Assembly (NCBI GenBank): GCA_963666465.1 | Contig: OY762824.1 | Coordinates: forward strand, 1,612,001 to 1,676,000 | DNA: 64,000 nucleotides | DNA from: VXYL01 sp963666465 | GTDB lineage: Bacteria > Pseudomonadota > Gammaproteobacteria > Pseudomonadales > Azotimanducaceae | Direction: 5' to 3' | Shown here: positions 17,761 to 26,817 of the stretch, in pieces | How positions within the stretch are numbered: position 1 is the first letter of the stretch | Layout of the letters: every line of letters begins with the position of its first letter | The notes under the pieces: generated by a model | What the model saw: the letters and a program-made list of their open reading frames with translations, nothing else | Database searches by the model: none | Told to the model about the DNA's origin: nothing | Translations under genes and position numbers: made by a program

Positions 17761-19020
17761 GTGAGGCGGGTCATGGTCACCCCGGTGCGCACACTCGCAC
17801 TCCTGGCGCTCACGGTCGGGACAGGCGCCAGCGCTGCCGAACTCGACGTTCGCCTCACCTGGTACAGCACCGCCCAGTCATTGCCCGAGCGGGACTTGCA
17901 GCGTCAGGCAACCGAGGAATCGACTCCGATCGACCACAACGCCGGTCTCCGCCTGATGTTCCGCGAAGACATCGGGCCGTTCCGCTTCTCCCTCGATCAT
18001 TCCGCCGGCTGGAACTACGGCGACTCCCTCACCGCCCTCGACACGCCCGGACTCACCTTCGACCAAACGCCGGTGGGAGATGCGACCCGCGCCATGCAGC
18101 TCACCTGGAACGTGGACAGCGGGCCAGGTCGTCGCGCCGTGCATCGCCTGGACCGCCTCGCAGTGGAATACCGGCAAGGCAACTGGGGCGTCACCGCCGG
18201 TCGCCAGGCCGTGAGCTGGGGCGGCGGCCTCACCTTCCAGCCGTTCGACCTCTTCAACCCGTTCGCCCCCACCACCGTGGATCAGGACTTCAAGCCCGGC
18301 GACGACCTGCTGCTGGTCGAGCGCCTGTTCCCGGATGGCAGCGAGTTGCAGGTGCTGGGCGTCGCCCGCCGCTCCGGCGCCGAAGTGATGCGAGATGCCT
18401 CCAGCTTCGCCGCCAAGTACCGCGGCTTCCTCGGCACCGGCGAATACGAGCTCATGGCCGCCCGCCACTACACCGATGACATCTATGGCGTGGGCTTGCG
18501 CATCCCCGCCGGGGGTGCCCTCGTGCGCGCCGACGTGATCGCCGCTCGCGACCCCACAACCATCGAGCCCGGCTCGCCCTGGACATTCTCCGGGGTGCTG
18601 AACGCCGACTACAGCTTCACAGTCTCCGAACGGCTGGTATATGTCTTCGCCGAGTACTACCGCAACGGCTTCGGCGTTTCCGAACTGCCCGACAGTCTTT
18701 TCGACTTGCCGGCGCCCTTGGTGAACCGCATCGCCCGCGGCGAGATGTTCAACGTCATGCGCGACTACGCGAGCTTGGGCGCCAACATCCGCTGGGGCAT
18801 CCTGCTGGCGCAGAACGTCGCTTGGATCCGCAATCTCAACGACGGCTCGGGCGTCCTCACCGCCTCCCTCTCCTACGACGAGGGCGACCACGCCCGCTGG
18901 CAGCTCGGCATCATCAAGCCCCACGGCGGCCCCGGCGAGGAATACGGCACCATCGACACCGGCGCCGGCACCATCGGCGGCAGCACCCGGGCGTTCGTGC
19001 GATTCGTGTACTACCTATGA
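17761..19020 (+). CDS. Predicted outer-membrane beta-barrel protein of the Lol-like cassette
   Basis: A 419-residue protein with a Sec signal (TLALLALTVGTGASAAELDV). The remainder shows alternating-residue beta strands (such as RLAVEYRQGNWGVTAGRQAV and LVYVFAEYYRNGFGV). It ends in FVRFVYYL, a hydrophobic or aromatic final strand as in outer-membrane barrels. The GTG start at 17761 is 12 bp after the ATPase stop. The conserved GRQAVSWGGGLTFQPFDLFN segment recalls barrels with a DUF1302 or porin-like character, but I cannot name the family. Being last in the cassette, it may be the outer-membrane acceptor or channel for the cargo. Confidence 0.7.
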   Translation: MRRVMVTPVRTLALLALTVGTGASAAELDVRLTWYSTAQSLPERDLQRQATEESTPIDHNAGLRLMFREDIGPFRFSLDHSAGWNYGDSLTALDTPGLTFDQTPVGDATRAMQLTWNVDSGPGRRAVHRLDRLAVEYRQGNWGVTAGRQAVSWGGGLTFQPFDLFNPFAPTTVDQDFKPGDDLLLVERLFPDGSELQVLGVARRSGAEVMRDASSFAAKYRGFLGTGEYELMAARHYTDDIYGVGLRIPAGGALVRADVIAARDPTTIEPGSPWTFSGVLNADYSFTVSERLVYVFAEYYRNGFGVSELPDSLFDLPAPLVNRIARGEMFNVMRDYASLGANIRWGILLAQNVAWIRNLNDGSGVLTASLSYDEGDHARWQLGIIKPHGGPGEEYGTIDTGAGTIGGSTRAFVRFVYYL

Positions 19021-19048
19021 GGGCGGGCGCCCCCCGCTGGCCAGTACA

Positions 19049-19732
19049 TTGACCGCACGGGCTTCAGCATCCGATACTCGACTTTCCTTGGCGACAGGCA
19101 ATCCAGACGTGACCGACGCATGGCCAGCCGGCCCGCACATCGTCGCACCAGGCGACCATACGATTGCCGACGCAGATGCCATTCAGGGCCTGTGGACAGA
19201 AAGTCAATACCTCGCCATCACCAATGCATGCAACCACTTCATCGAATTCACTGATGGGCGCATTGAGGTCTTGCCCATGCCTACACACCGCCATCAGGCG
19301 ATTTCGCGCCTGCTCTTCGTCGCACTCCTGGAATGGACCAATCAGCACGGTGGCGAGGTCTTCTATGCCCCGTTGCGCCTGCGTGTTCGCGAGGGCAAGT
19401 TCCGCGAACCCGATTTGCTCCTCGTCCGAGACGCCAATGACGGACGCATGCGCAACGCGTATTGGCTGGGCGCTGACCTCGTAATGGAGGTGGTCAGCCC
19501 AGACGGCCCCGCCCGCGACCTCGCAACCAAACGCGGCGACTACGCCGAGGCCGGCATCCCCGAATACTGGATCGTCAACCCTCTCGACGACACCATCACC
19601 GTGCTGACGCTCGACGGCGACGGCTACGCGGAGTTCGGTGTATTCGGCCGGGGCGACCACGCCCGCGGCAAGACGCTCTCCGGCTTCCACGCCGACGTGT
19701 CCGCGGCGTTCGACGCCGGCGCACTTCCATAG
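19049..19732 (+). CDS. Uma2 family (DUF820) PD-(D/E)XK nuclease-like protein
   Basis: About 227 residues. The Uma2 pattern is clear: FIEFTDGRIEVLPMPTHRHQ near the N-terminal third, then FYAPLRLRVREGKFREPDLL with the conserved EPD, the strand LVMEVVSPD supplying ExxSP, and the tail YAEAGIPEYWIVNPLDDTI. These proteins have a restriction-endonuclease fold and are of unknown biological role, often multicopy and mobile. The start is uncertain: TTG 19049 gives the longest frame and GTG 19109 is possible. A paralogue lies at 61317-61940. Confidence 0.8.
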   Translation: MTARASASDTRLSLATGNPDVTDAWPAGPHIVAPGDHTIADADAIQGLWTESQYLAITNACNHFIEFTDGRIEVLPMPTHRHQAISRLLFVALLEWTNQHGGEVFYAPLRLRVREGKFREPDLLLVRDANDGRMRNAYWLGADLVMEVVSPDGPARDLATKRGDYAEAGIPEYWIVNPLDDTITVLTLDGDGYAEFGVFGRGDHARGKTLSGFHADVSAAFDAGALP

Positions 19733-19753
19733 ACCAAGCCGTCGCTTCGGCAA

Positions 19754-20218
19754 CTACTCTCCCGGCCCCTCCGACTCCTCCGGCTCCTCCCACCAAGGCG
19801 GGTTGTTGAGCGGTCCAAGGGTCTGGCCCAGTTGAATCAGCACGCCGTGGGCGCTCTTGGGGGAGATGAAGGCGTCGATGTTGGCTGGGTCCTCGAAGTG
19901 CTTGTCCACGACCCGCACGCCGGCCTCTTCGAGGGCGACGGTCTTCTTCTCCAAGTCTGGCGTCTGCAGGGTGATGTGGTGGACGCCTTCGCCGCGGCGT
20001 TCGAGAAACCTGGCGAGGAAGCCCTCGGGATCGATGGGTTCGAGCAGCTCGATGCAGAAGTCGTGGAGGTCCAGGATGGCGACGCGGAAGCCGCCGGGGT
20101 TGTCGCCGACGTGACGCAGCTTGGCGCCGAGCACGCTCTCGAAGAAGGGGCGCGCCTTCTCGATGCTGTGGACGGCGATGCCGATGTGGTCGAAGCGGCC
20201 AATGGGTTCGTCCGGCAT
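19754..20218 (-). CDS. VOC-family protein, methylmalonyl-CoA epimerase-like
   Basis: 154 residues with the glyoxalase/VOC fold. The first metal-ligand strand is FDHIGIAVHSIEKARPFF, the middle Glu lies in FCIELLEP, the second His in EGVHHITLQTPDLEKK, and the last strand is FISPKSAHGVLIQL. These features are those of methylmalonyl-CoA epimerase, which interconverts R and S epimers. The final ligand, normally Glu in LIEL, is Gln here, so the precise reaction is uncertain; a lactoylglutathione-lyase-like role is possible. The start ATG 20218 is preceded by GAGAATACCCC. It is convergent with the Uma2 gene. Confidence 0.75.
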   Translation of the reverse strand: MPDEPIGRFDHIGIAVHSIEKARPFFESVLGAKLRHVGDNPGGFRVAILDLHDFCIELLEPIDPEGFLARFLERRGEGVHHITLQTPDLEKKTVALEEAGVRVVDKHFEDPANIDAFISPKSAHGVLIQLGQTLGPLNNPPWWEEPEESEGPGE

Positions 20219-20317
20219 GGGGTATTCTCGCTTGGGCTGGCTTGAGGCCGATTATCCGCCAATTGCGCCAGCGCGACGCCGCCTTCCGCAGCCATCGGTT
20301 CGAGGGAAAGCGAACGA

Positions 20318-21172
20318 ATGACCGACATCGAGACCTTCAGCCGCGCCTTTGCCGCGACAGGCGAGACGCGCCTTCTCGCCCAGGTGCATCAGCCCCGGTC
20401 CGCCGGCGAACGGGCCGGCAAGGGCGTCGTCATGGTGCATGGCGGCGCCTGGACGGCCAACGACCGGCTCACCCCGCATGTGCTCTGCGATGCGCTGGCG
20501 CGGCGCGGCCTCACGGTGTTCTCGCTCGATTTCCGCGACGGACGAACGGGCCGGCATCCCTGTGCGGTGCAGGACGTCACCGCCGGCGTTCGCTTCGCGC
20601 GCATGCACGCAGAGGAGTTCGGCATCGACGCAGAGCGGATCGGACTCATCGGCAGCTCCTCCGGCGGCCACCTTGTGCTGCTGGCCGGGACGCAGCCGGA
20701 TGTGCCGGCGCATCGCGGCACCGCCATCGTTCGGGGAGATGGCATTGACGATGCCGTGGGCGTTTCCGCGGAGGTGGCTTGCGTGATCGCACTCTGGCCC
20801 GTGTCCGACCCACTGGTGCGCTTCCAGCACGCCCACGATGCCGGCCGCGACGAACTGATCGCCGCGCACCTCAGGTACTACAACGACGAAGCCCACATGC
20901 GGCAAGCGAGCGTGCAGCGAATGCTGGCCGCCGGCGAGGCACAGACGGTGCCGCCGCTGCTCGTGGTGCAGCCCGGCGAGGATCGCAACGTGCCCCAGGC
21001 CATGACCCTCGACCTCCTGCGCGAGTGGCAGAACGCCGGCGGCGCGCTGCAATACCTCTTCTATCCCGGCCTGCCCCACGCCTTCGCCTACGAGCCATCG
21101 CCGGGGACCACACGCCTCGAACGCGACATCTGGCCATTCCTCAACCAGCGCCTCGAAGTCGGCACCGAATAA
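20318..21172 (+). CDS. Alpha/beta hydrolase, carboxylesterase type
   Basis: A 284-residue alpha/beta hydrolase of the HSL/BD-FAE type. The oxyanion motif is VVMVHGGAWTAND, the nucleophile elbow is LIGSSSGGHLVLLAG (GxSxGG), the acidic residue is probably in LLVVQPGEDRNVP and the histidine in LPHAFAYEP. The start ATG 20318 follows GAGGGAAAGCGA. It is divergent from the VOC gene. The natural substrate cannot be inferred. All triad elements are present and no signal peptide is seen, so it is cytosolic. Confidence 0.8.
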   Translation: MTDIETFSRAFAATGETRLLAQVHQPRSAGERAGKGVVMVHGGAWTANDRLTPHVLCDALARRGLTVFSLDFRDGRTGRHPCAVQDVTAGVRFARMHAEEFGIDAERIGLIGSSSGGHLVLLAGTQPDVPAHRGTAIVRGDGIDDAVGVSAEVACVIALWPVSDPLVRFQHAHDAGRDELIAAHLRYYNDEAHMRQASVQRMLAAGEAQTVPPLLVVQPGEDRNVPQAMTLDLLREWQNAGGALQYLFYPGLPHAFAYEPSPGTTRLERDIWPFLNQRLEVGTE

Positions 21173-21315
21173 GATAAACGGGAAGCTCTGGTCCGGCTGC
21201 CTCACCGCGACCTGCCCTCCGGCGAGAAGTCGCGGGCTTCTTCGAAAGGGAACGGCTGCGCCCATACCGCCGCCAACGGCTTCCAAACCAAACACCGAGC
21301 AACAGGAGAAGCGAA

Positions 21316-22107
21316 ATGGCCTGGCGAACCGCACCCGTTCTGGGGGTTCGAGACGTGCCGGCAGCGGTGGAGCACTACCAGAGCGCGCTCGGATTCGAAT
21401 GCCCCGGCGGCATGTACGGCCCGGAGAACGAGCGCGTCTATGCCGTGATGAGACGCAGCGGCATCGAAGTGCATCTGCAAATCCGTCGCCGCAACGTGTG
21501 GGCCGCCGCACGCGGGAGCCACGAACGCAGCGCCTGCCTCCACTGCCCGGACGTGGACTCCCTGCACGACGACTTCACTTCCGCCGCCGCCCTGGTCTTC
21601 GCCCCGCCCACCGACATGCCCTGTGGCAACCGCGAAATCGTCCTGCGCGACCAAGACGGCCACCGCCTGGCCTTCGGCATGGACGGCGACCAGCCAGGTT
21701 CCGCGTGGGTCGCGGCTCCGGTACTCGGCTGCCGCGACGTCGAAGCCGCCATGTCCTGGTTCGTCGACACCCTGGGCTTCTCCTGCCCCGGCGGCCTGCT
21801 CACGCCCCCCGGCCACGAGCCGGCATATGCCATCGTCTTCCGCGAAGGCGCCGGCATCCACCTGCAAGCCCGCCGCCGCCCTGTCTTCCTCGCCGAGCGC
21901 CAGGCCCACGAAGGCGACGCCTACATCTTCGTGGACGACGCCGACGCCCTGCACGAGGAATTCGCCGCCAAGGGCGTCACCATCATCCGCCCCCCACAGG
22001 ACGAACCCTACGGCCTGCGCGACTTCACGATGGAAACCCCCACCAGCCACCGCCTGACCTTCGCAACCGAAAGCCAACCCCCGCCGCCAACCCGGGATCC
22101 CCGCTAG
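21316..22107 (+). CDS. Two-domain VOC (glyoxalase-like) protein
   Basis: 263 residues made of two consecutive VOC modules that resemble each other. The first (about 1-125) starts RTAPVLGVRDVPAAVEHYQS and ends VLRDQDGHRLAFGMD. The second (about 132-255) starts VAAPVLGCRDVEAAMSWFVD and ends TMETPTSHRLTFATE. Both have the FVDTLGF/YQSALGF helix and the HLQxRRR strand. Such fused pairs form a complete metal-binding barrel in a single chain and act in dioxygenase, bleomycin-resistance or glyoxalase-type reactions. The start ATG 21316 follows AGGAGAAGCGAA. A GC-rich palindrome (22108-22132) begins right after the stop. Confidence 0.8.
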   Translation: MAWRTAPVLGVRDVPAAVEHYQSALGFECPGGMYGPENERVYAVMRRSGIEVHLQIRRRNVWAAARGSHERSACLHCPDVDSLHDDFTSAAALVFAPPTDMPCGNREIVLRDQDGHRLAFGMDGDQPGSAWVAAPVLGCRDVEAAMSWFVDTLGFSCPGGLLTPPGHEPAYAIVFREGAGIHLQARRRPVFLAERQAHEGDAYIFVDDADALHEEFAAKGVTIIRPPQDEPYGLRDFTMETPTSHRLTFATESQPPPPTRDPR

Positions 22108-22132
22108 CGGGAGGGCATCCAGCCCTCCCTGC
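22108..22132. repeat. REP-like palindrome (GGAGGGC/GCCCTCC)
   Basis: The sequence GGGAGGGCATCCAGCCCTCC forms a seven-bp stem with a short loop directly after a stop codon. The same motif with minor loop changes recurs at 42358-42380, 44694-44714 and 61976-62000, always between genes. A repetitive extragenic palindrome or transcription-attenuating hairpin is likely. Confidence 0.5.
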
Positions 22133-22261
22133 GTGCCGCAATGCATGTCCATGGGAACGCAACAGCGGACCAAACAGTCGTCGTCTTCTCCTACCCCATA
22201 CGCCGCCGGACCCTCGCCGCCGTTGCTGTGCCTGGCGGGCCGAGACGCCCTCCCTCCAGCG

Positions 22262-23443
22262 CTACGAGTTCTCCACCTGGAGCAGCGGACGTCCCAGGCC
22301 CTGGCGGTGGGCGTTGTGGTAGTGGTGGAGGGCCGGCTCGTTTCGCCCGAACAGGAAGTGTTCGTGGATGCCGGCCTCTGCGCACGCCTGGGTGGAGGCG
22401 GCCATCGCGTAGTCCTCTGCCTGCACGACGCTGTTGAAGCCGGCGAACCGCTCCCGCGGGTCCGTCCCCGTGCGGCGGAAGAAGTCGGCGGCGTTGGGCG
22501 TCAAGTACACGCTGTGCGCCGTGCGCGAGCGGCCCGTGCCGTCCGGGAACATGCGCAGCACGTCCACGACACCCATGTCCACGAGAAAGATCGAGTTCGG
22601 ATAGATAAAGTACACGCACAGCGTCATCTGCCGGAACGGCCACTGGTCGCGCTGCGGCACCGCCTTGGTCACTTCCTCGAAGTTCGAGCGGGCGAACACC
22701 ATGCGGTAGTTCAGCCCCATCACGTCGTGCGTCTGCAAGTTGCCGTGGAAGCCCGGCCCCAGCGTGTCGCGGTGCAGCACCGGGAAGTGGTAGTTCTCGC
22801 CGAAGGTGTCGATGGCGAGCTTCCAGTTCACGTCCGCTTCGAGCACCTGCGTGGCGGCGTGCGTGTAGTCGCCGAGGCTCCAGTGCCTCATGTCATCCGC
22901 AAGCTCGCCCAGGCAGGCATCGACATCGATCGTCTCCGGGGATTTCGGATTCGGAATCACCCAGAGCGTGCCGTGCCTCTCGGCACTCGGAAGCTCCACC
23001 AAGCCATGCTGGCTGCGGTCGATGCCCCCAAAGCTGTCGGCGCGATTGACTGCGATCAGTTCGCCCCGCGTGTTGTACGTCCACGCATGGAACGGGCAAC
23101 TCACCCGCGGCCCCCTGCCACGACCGTCCGGCACCACCTGCGCGCCCCGGTGACGGCAGGCGTTGGCGAAGGCATGGAACTCGCCGTCCTCGTCGCGGGT
23201 CATCAGGATGGGCAGCCCGGTCTGGCTGTCGGCCCAGTACGTGCCCGGCTCCGGCAAGTCGCACGACAGCCCGGTGAACAGCGGCGTCTCGCGGAAGAAC
23301 ACTTCCTGCTCCCGGGCAAGCAGGTCCGGGCAGGTGAAATCCGCCGCCGGCGTGCGCATCACGCCGTCGGCGAAGGCCGTGCGATTGTTGGCAATGCCAT
23401 CCTCCAGGATGTCGAGGAGGCGAAGCTGTTCGTCCTTGCGCAT
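22262..23443 (-). CDS. Rieske-type aromatic ring-hydroxylating oxygenase, alpha subunit
   Basis: 393 residues. The Rieske [2Fe-2S] motif is CxH at 96-98 (NACRHRGAQVV) and CxxH at 116-119 (SCPFHAW). The C-terminal catalytic domain carries the mononuclear-iron site in DTFGENYHFPVLHRD. Length and layout match the large subunits of ring-hydroxylating or N-demethylating oxygenases. No beta subunit or reductase gene is adjacent, so a separate electron-transfer partner is needed. The substrate is unknown. The start ATG 23443 is preceded in the minus direction by GAGACAGGTGTACGC. It stands alone between the VOC protein and the S41 peptidase. Confidence 0.85.
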   Translation of the reverse strand: MRKDEQLRLLDILEDGIANNRTAFADGVMRTPAADFTCPDLLAREQEVFFRETPLFTGLSCDLPEPGTYWADSQTGLPILMTRDEDGEFHAFANACRHRGAQVVPDGRGRGPRVSCPFHAWTYNTRGELIAVNRADSFGGIDRSQHGLVELPSAERHGTLWVIPNPKSPETIDVDACLGELADDMRHWSLGDYTHAATQVLEADVNWKLAIDTFGENYHFPVLHRDTLGPGFHGNLQTHDVMGLNYRMVFARSNFEEVTKAVPQRDQWPFRQMTLCVYFIYPNSIFLVDMGVVDVLRMFPDGTGRSRTAHSVYLTPNAADFFRRTGTDPRERFAGFNSVVQAEDYAMAASTQACAEAGIHEHFLFGRNEPALHHYHNAHRQGLGRPLLQVENS

Positions 23444-23537
23444 GTGCGTACACCTGTCTCATGCTCCTGCGAGCGGTTTCAAACATTGCTTCACGAGGCG
23501 CGGACAACCAAGGCAAGCCTCCTCGCAGCGGGAAGCG

Positions 23538-25331
23538 TCAGTCGCCCGAAGCCGCCCGCCTTCGCTCCTGGCGCGCCACGGCCTCGCGGTAGCCATCGTA
23601 CCAGCGATTGCCTCGCAGAATCGAACGCGCAGTGACAGGCTGCGCGACGTCGCCATCGCGCGCCATTGCCGCCAGCGAGGAAGTGGTCGAGGCAGGACAC
23701 TCGCCCGTCTCCATGTAGGCAAGCACCGCCGCCAGGAGCGCCTCTTCCGGGTCGCCGAGGAGATGGTTGAAGTCTTCTCCCACGAAGCACCCCGGCACCT
23801 CCCACGGCTCCGTTCCGCCCCCGGCCACGGGCACGAAGCCGTCGGCGAAATCGCCGAAGCCCTTGTCGTTCACGCTCTTGAACTGGATGGAGAAATAGGT
23901 CGTGCCGCAGTTGTCCGCCGGCAGGAAGCCGTAGGGCTTGCCGCAAGTTGCCCCGCCGATCAGCACCACCTCCACGTCGATGCCGCGCAAGCCGTTGATG
24001 ACGGATTCGCTCGCCGAACACGTGCTTCCGCTGCCGAGGACGAAGACGCGGTCGAGATCAAGGCTGGGCAGCGGTTGACCGTTGCGGTCGGTGTCTATGA
24101 ACGGGAACGACTGGTTGCGGCTCGACTGCTTGTCGTTGTACTGCAGGCCGTCGAAGATCTTGCCGCTCGAGGCTGGCCCGGCGATCATGTAGCCAAGCTC
24201 TGCGGCGATGTAGAGCAGCCCGCCGCGGTTGTAGCGCAGGTCCAGCACGAGATCTTCCGCCCCCTCGTCCCGGAACCGCCGCACGGCGGCCGCAAGCTCC
24301 CCTTCCGCCACCCGATTGTGGTCGTGGAACGCCATGTAGGCCACCTTGCGACCGGCGTGGTTGAGCATGCTGTCGTTCTGCACCGGGTCGGCGGCGACTT
24401 CCTCCGCCGCCAGAACCACGGTTCGTTCCGCGTCTGCACCGGCGCCAAGGTCGCGCACGACGAACTCGTGGATCTCGCCGGGCCCGTCCGGGAAGAGCCC
24501 GGCATTCAGGATGGCAGGGGAGCCATCGAGGACAGAAGCGCCGTCGACGGCGATGATGTGCGCGCCACGGGTGAGGCCAGCCCGGGTCGCGGGCGCGTCG
24601 GGCTCGGTGTAGGCGATGCGGATCTGGCGCGGGGGACTTGGCCGGATGATGGCCCACTCGGCGCCGTAGCTCACCGCAATGCCCGTGTCGCGAACGCGGC
24701 GGTATTCCTCCGTTTCCCAGGTGAAGTGGAACCGATCCTTGTCCCTGCCACTCGGTGTGGTGGCGAAGGTGCGCATCAGGTCGAAATACGCCATGGTGCT
24801 GTGGTCGATGGGGTCCGCATCGACGATCTCGGCATACCAGAGGTATTCCTCGTTGCTCCAGGAGCGAATCCAGTTGTTCTCGTAGGCGACGGAGCCTTCG
24901 AGGTCCGGAAACGCCCGGCCAGAGGAATCGACGCCGCTGCGCGGATTGGCGCAGTAGGCCGCGAAGTCCGTGGAAGCGCGAAAGCTGTTCGCCCGAATGG
25001 AGCGGCTGGCATCGAGCGCATACTCGTCGATGACATCGACGGCGCCATCGTCGTCGTCGTCCAGGTCGCCGTTGTCGCCAGCACCGTCGCGGTCGGTGTC
25101 CGTGGTCTCGCCGGCATCGTGCGGAAAGGCGTCCGCATTGTCGCCCACACCGTCGCCATCCGAGTCCTGCGTCTCGCCGGCATCGCCCGGGAACGCATCG
25201 AGGGCGTCGGACACCCCATCGCCATCGCGGTCCGCATCGCAGCCGCAACGCTCGTCGCAGCCGGCAAGGACAAGGACGAGCCCGGCCGCAACGACCACGC
25301 GTGGGAGTTGATTCGGGCTGCAAAGGCGCAT
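23538..25331 (-). CDS. S41-family (C-terminal processing type) peptidase, calcium-binding lipoprotein
   Basis: 597 residues. A lipoprotein signal ends in LVLVLAGC (lipobox, Cys about 25). The first 100 residues then contain thrombospondin type-3-like Asp repeats (DRDGDGVSDALDAFP, DSDGDGVGDNADAFP), expected to bind calcium. A PDZ-like segment follows (YTEPDAPATRAGLTRGAHII), then the S41 catalytic domain with LVLDLRYNRGGLL and the nucleophile motif GSGSTCSASESVING at about residue 435. The mature enzyme should sit in the outer membrane or on the cell surface and cut unfolded or tagged proteins. The Asp-repeat linker in front of a tail-specific protease is not the usual Prc layout. It appears intact. 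Confidence 0.85.
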   Translation of the reverse strand: MRLCSPNQLPRVVVAAGLVLVLAGCDERCGCDADRDGDGVSDALDAFPGDAGETQDSDGDGVGDNADAFPHDAGETTDTDRDGAGDNGDLDDDDDGAVDVIDEYALDASRSIRANSFRASTDFAAYCANPRSGVDSSGRAFPDLEGSVAYENNWIRSWSNEEYLWYAEIVDADPIDHSTMAYFDLMRTFATTPSGRDKDRFHFTWETEEYRRVRDTGIAVSYGAEWAIIRPSPPRQIRIAYTEPDAPATRAGLTRGAHIIAVDGASVLDGSPAILNAGLFPDGPGEIHEFVVRDLGAGADAERTVVLAAEEVAADPVQNDSMLNHAGRKVAYMAFHDHNRVAEGELAAAVRRFRDEGAEDLVLDLRYNRGGLLYIAAELGYMIAGPASSGKIFDGLQYNDKQSSRNQSFPFIDTDRNGQPLPSLDLDRVFVLGSGSTCSASESVINGLRGIDVEVVLIGGATCGKPYGFLPADNCGTTYFSIQFKSVNDKGFGDFADGFVPVAGGGTEPWEVPGCFVGEDFNHLLGDPEEALLAAVLAYMETGECPASTTSSLAAMARDGDVAQPVTARSILRGNRWYDGYREAVARQERRRAASGD

Positions 25332-25506
25332 GTCTTCGGTTCCTGGATCGTCCGTCGGGGGCCATTGCGGGTTCGACCCGGCGACTGCCCAACCACAGCA
25401 TAAGGCGCGCGGGATCTATGGCAAGGCACCACCGGCCATGTCCTGTAGTATCTTATCCATGAATGCTCGTAGCGAGGGCGACGAGACGCAGGACCCGCAC
25501 GCGCGC

Positions 25507-25595
25507 CAGGAGCCTTCAGCCGGGGAAGCTTCCTCGACCGCTGACGCGCAGGGAAGTTCGGGCATGTCCCCGTCGCCGGAGGCGTACTTCCATGC
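25507..25595 (+). repeat. Single dispersed copy of the 90-bp repeat family
   Basis: The segment starting AGGAGCCTTCAGCCGGGGAA matches the unit tandemly arrayed at 60841-61199 and, inverted, at 62143-62951, with several substitutions. It lies in the 420-bp gap between the S41 peptidase and the crotonase genes. The rest of that gap (25332-25506 and 25596-25753) holds no gene that I can support. Confidence 0.6.
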
Positions 25596-25753
25596 AAGGC
25601 GCGGAGTGGAGGGACGCAACGCGCTCGAAGAGAGCGCGAACGCGTCCGCAGGACGCGAGAGTACCCCCTTGCCCGGCCACAGCGAGCGTATCGTCGTCCA
25701 CAGCAGGGCACTCATGAGCAATCCGGGGCCAAGCAGACAGGAGGGAGTTGCCC

Positions 25754-26617
25754 ATGACCTACGAATGCTTCGACGTGGAAGTGAAGGATCGGATCGCGCA
25801 CATCGTGCTGTCGCGGCCGGCGAAGCGGAACAGCATGACGCCGGCGTTCTGGCGCGAGCTGCCGGAAATCGTCAGGGACATCGACGCTGCCGCCGAGGCG
25901 CGGTTGATCGTCATCTCGTCGACCGGGCCGCATTTCACCGCCGGTCTCGACATCAGTCACTTGCGCGAAGGCGGCGGCGACGGGCAAGGCCAGCCGGACG
26001 CCGAAGCGCAGGCGCGAGAGGCGGCTCGCCACGGCGCCCGCTTCTATGACAACACCCGGCGAATGCAGGACAGCTTCTCCGCCCTGGAGAGCTGCCGCCT
26101 GCCGGTGCTGGCGGCGATTCAGGGAGGCTGCATCGGCGGCGGCGTGGACATGGTGACCGCCTGCGACATGCGCTACGCCACCGAGGACGCCTTCCTCACC
26201 GTGTTCGAGATCAACGTCGGCATCACCGCCGATGTCGGCACCTTCCCGCGCCTGGTGAAGCTCATCCCGGAAGGCATCGTGCGCGAGCTTGCCTACACCG
26301 GGCGGCGCATGCCGGCGGCGGAGGCGAAGGAGGCGGGCCTGATCAACCGCACCTTCCCCAACCAGGACGCAATGCTCGAAGGCGTGTTCGGGATCGCCCG
26401 GGAAATCGCCGCCAAGCCTCCTCTCGCCCTCTACGGCTGCAAGCGCATGATCAACTACTCCCGCGACCACAGCACCGCCGACGGCCTCGACTACATCTCC
26501 ATCTGGAACGCATCCTTCCTGCAGCCAGCCGAGATGCGCGAAGCCGTCATGGCCAGCCAGCAAAAGCGCCCCGGCAACTTCGTGAACCTGCCGCCGCTGC
26601 CACGCAACGGCAGCTGA
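25754..26617 (+). CDS. Enoyl-CoA hydratase/isomerase (crotonase) family protein
   Basis: 287 residues of the crotonase fold. The CoA-binding and oxyanion segments are IVLSRPAKRNSMTPAFW, GPHFTAGLDISHL and AIQGGCIGGGVDMVTACDM. The downstream helix GIVRELAYTGRRMPAAEAKE is typical. At the usual positions of the hydratase glutamates I see DMRYA and NVGITADVGTFPR, where Asp replaces one Glu. This suggests a delta3,5-delta2,4-dienoyl-CoA isomerase (ECH1-like) rather than a simple hydratase, consistent with the ADVGTxxRLPK-type motif of that group. The start ATG 25754 has an excellent AGGAGGG upstream. It is convergent with the CoA-transferase gene. Confidence 0.8.
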   Translation: MTYECFDVEVKDRIAHIVLSRPAKRNSMTPAFWRELPEIVRDIDAAAEARLIVISSTGPHFTAGLDISHLREGGGDGQGQPDAEAQAREAARHGARFYDNTRRMQDSFSALESCRLPVLAAIQGGCIGGGVDMVTACDMRYATEDAFLTVFEINVGITADVGTFPRLVKLIPEGIVRELAYTGRRMPAAEAKEAGLINRTFPNQDAMLEGVFGIAREIAAKPPLALYGCKRMINYSRDHSTADGLDYISIWNASFLQPAEMREAVMASQQKRPGNFVNLPPLPRNGS

Positions 26618-26817
26618 CGCCCCCACAACGTCGACCGTGATGCGGTCGTGCTGAAGATGCGGGAGCGGCATTCTGGCGAGGCGCAGAGCGACGAGACAGG
26701 CGTCGACTCGCAAAGCCGAACTCGCGGAACTCGGCAAGGCGGTGCGCAGGCTTGCAGAGCAAACTCATGCGCGTCTCCTTGGACTGCCGGGGGCGCATGG
26801 GAAGCGCAACGCACCCG

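Noticed and set aside
22133..23635. 500-codon plus-strand frame opposite the Rieske oxygenase
   Set aside because: Shadow frame; the minus-strand product has the full Rieske and iron-site motifs.
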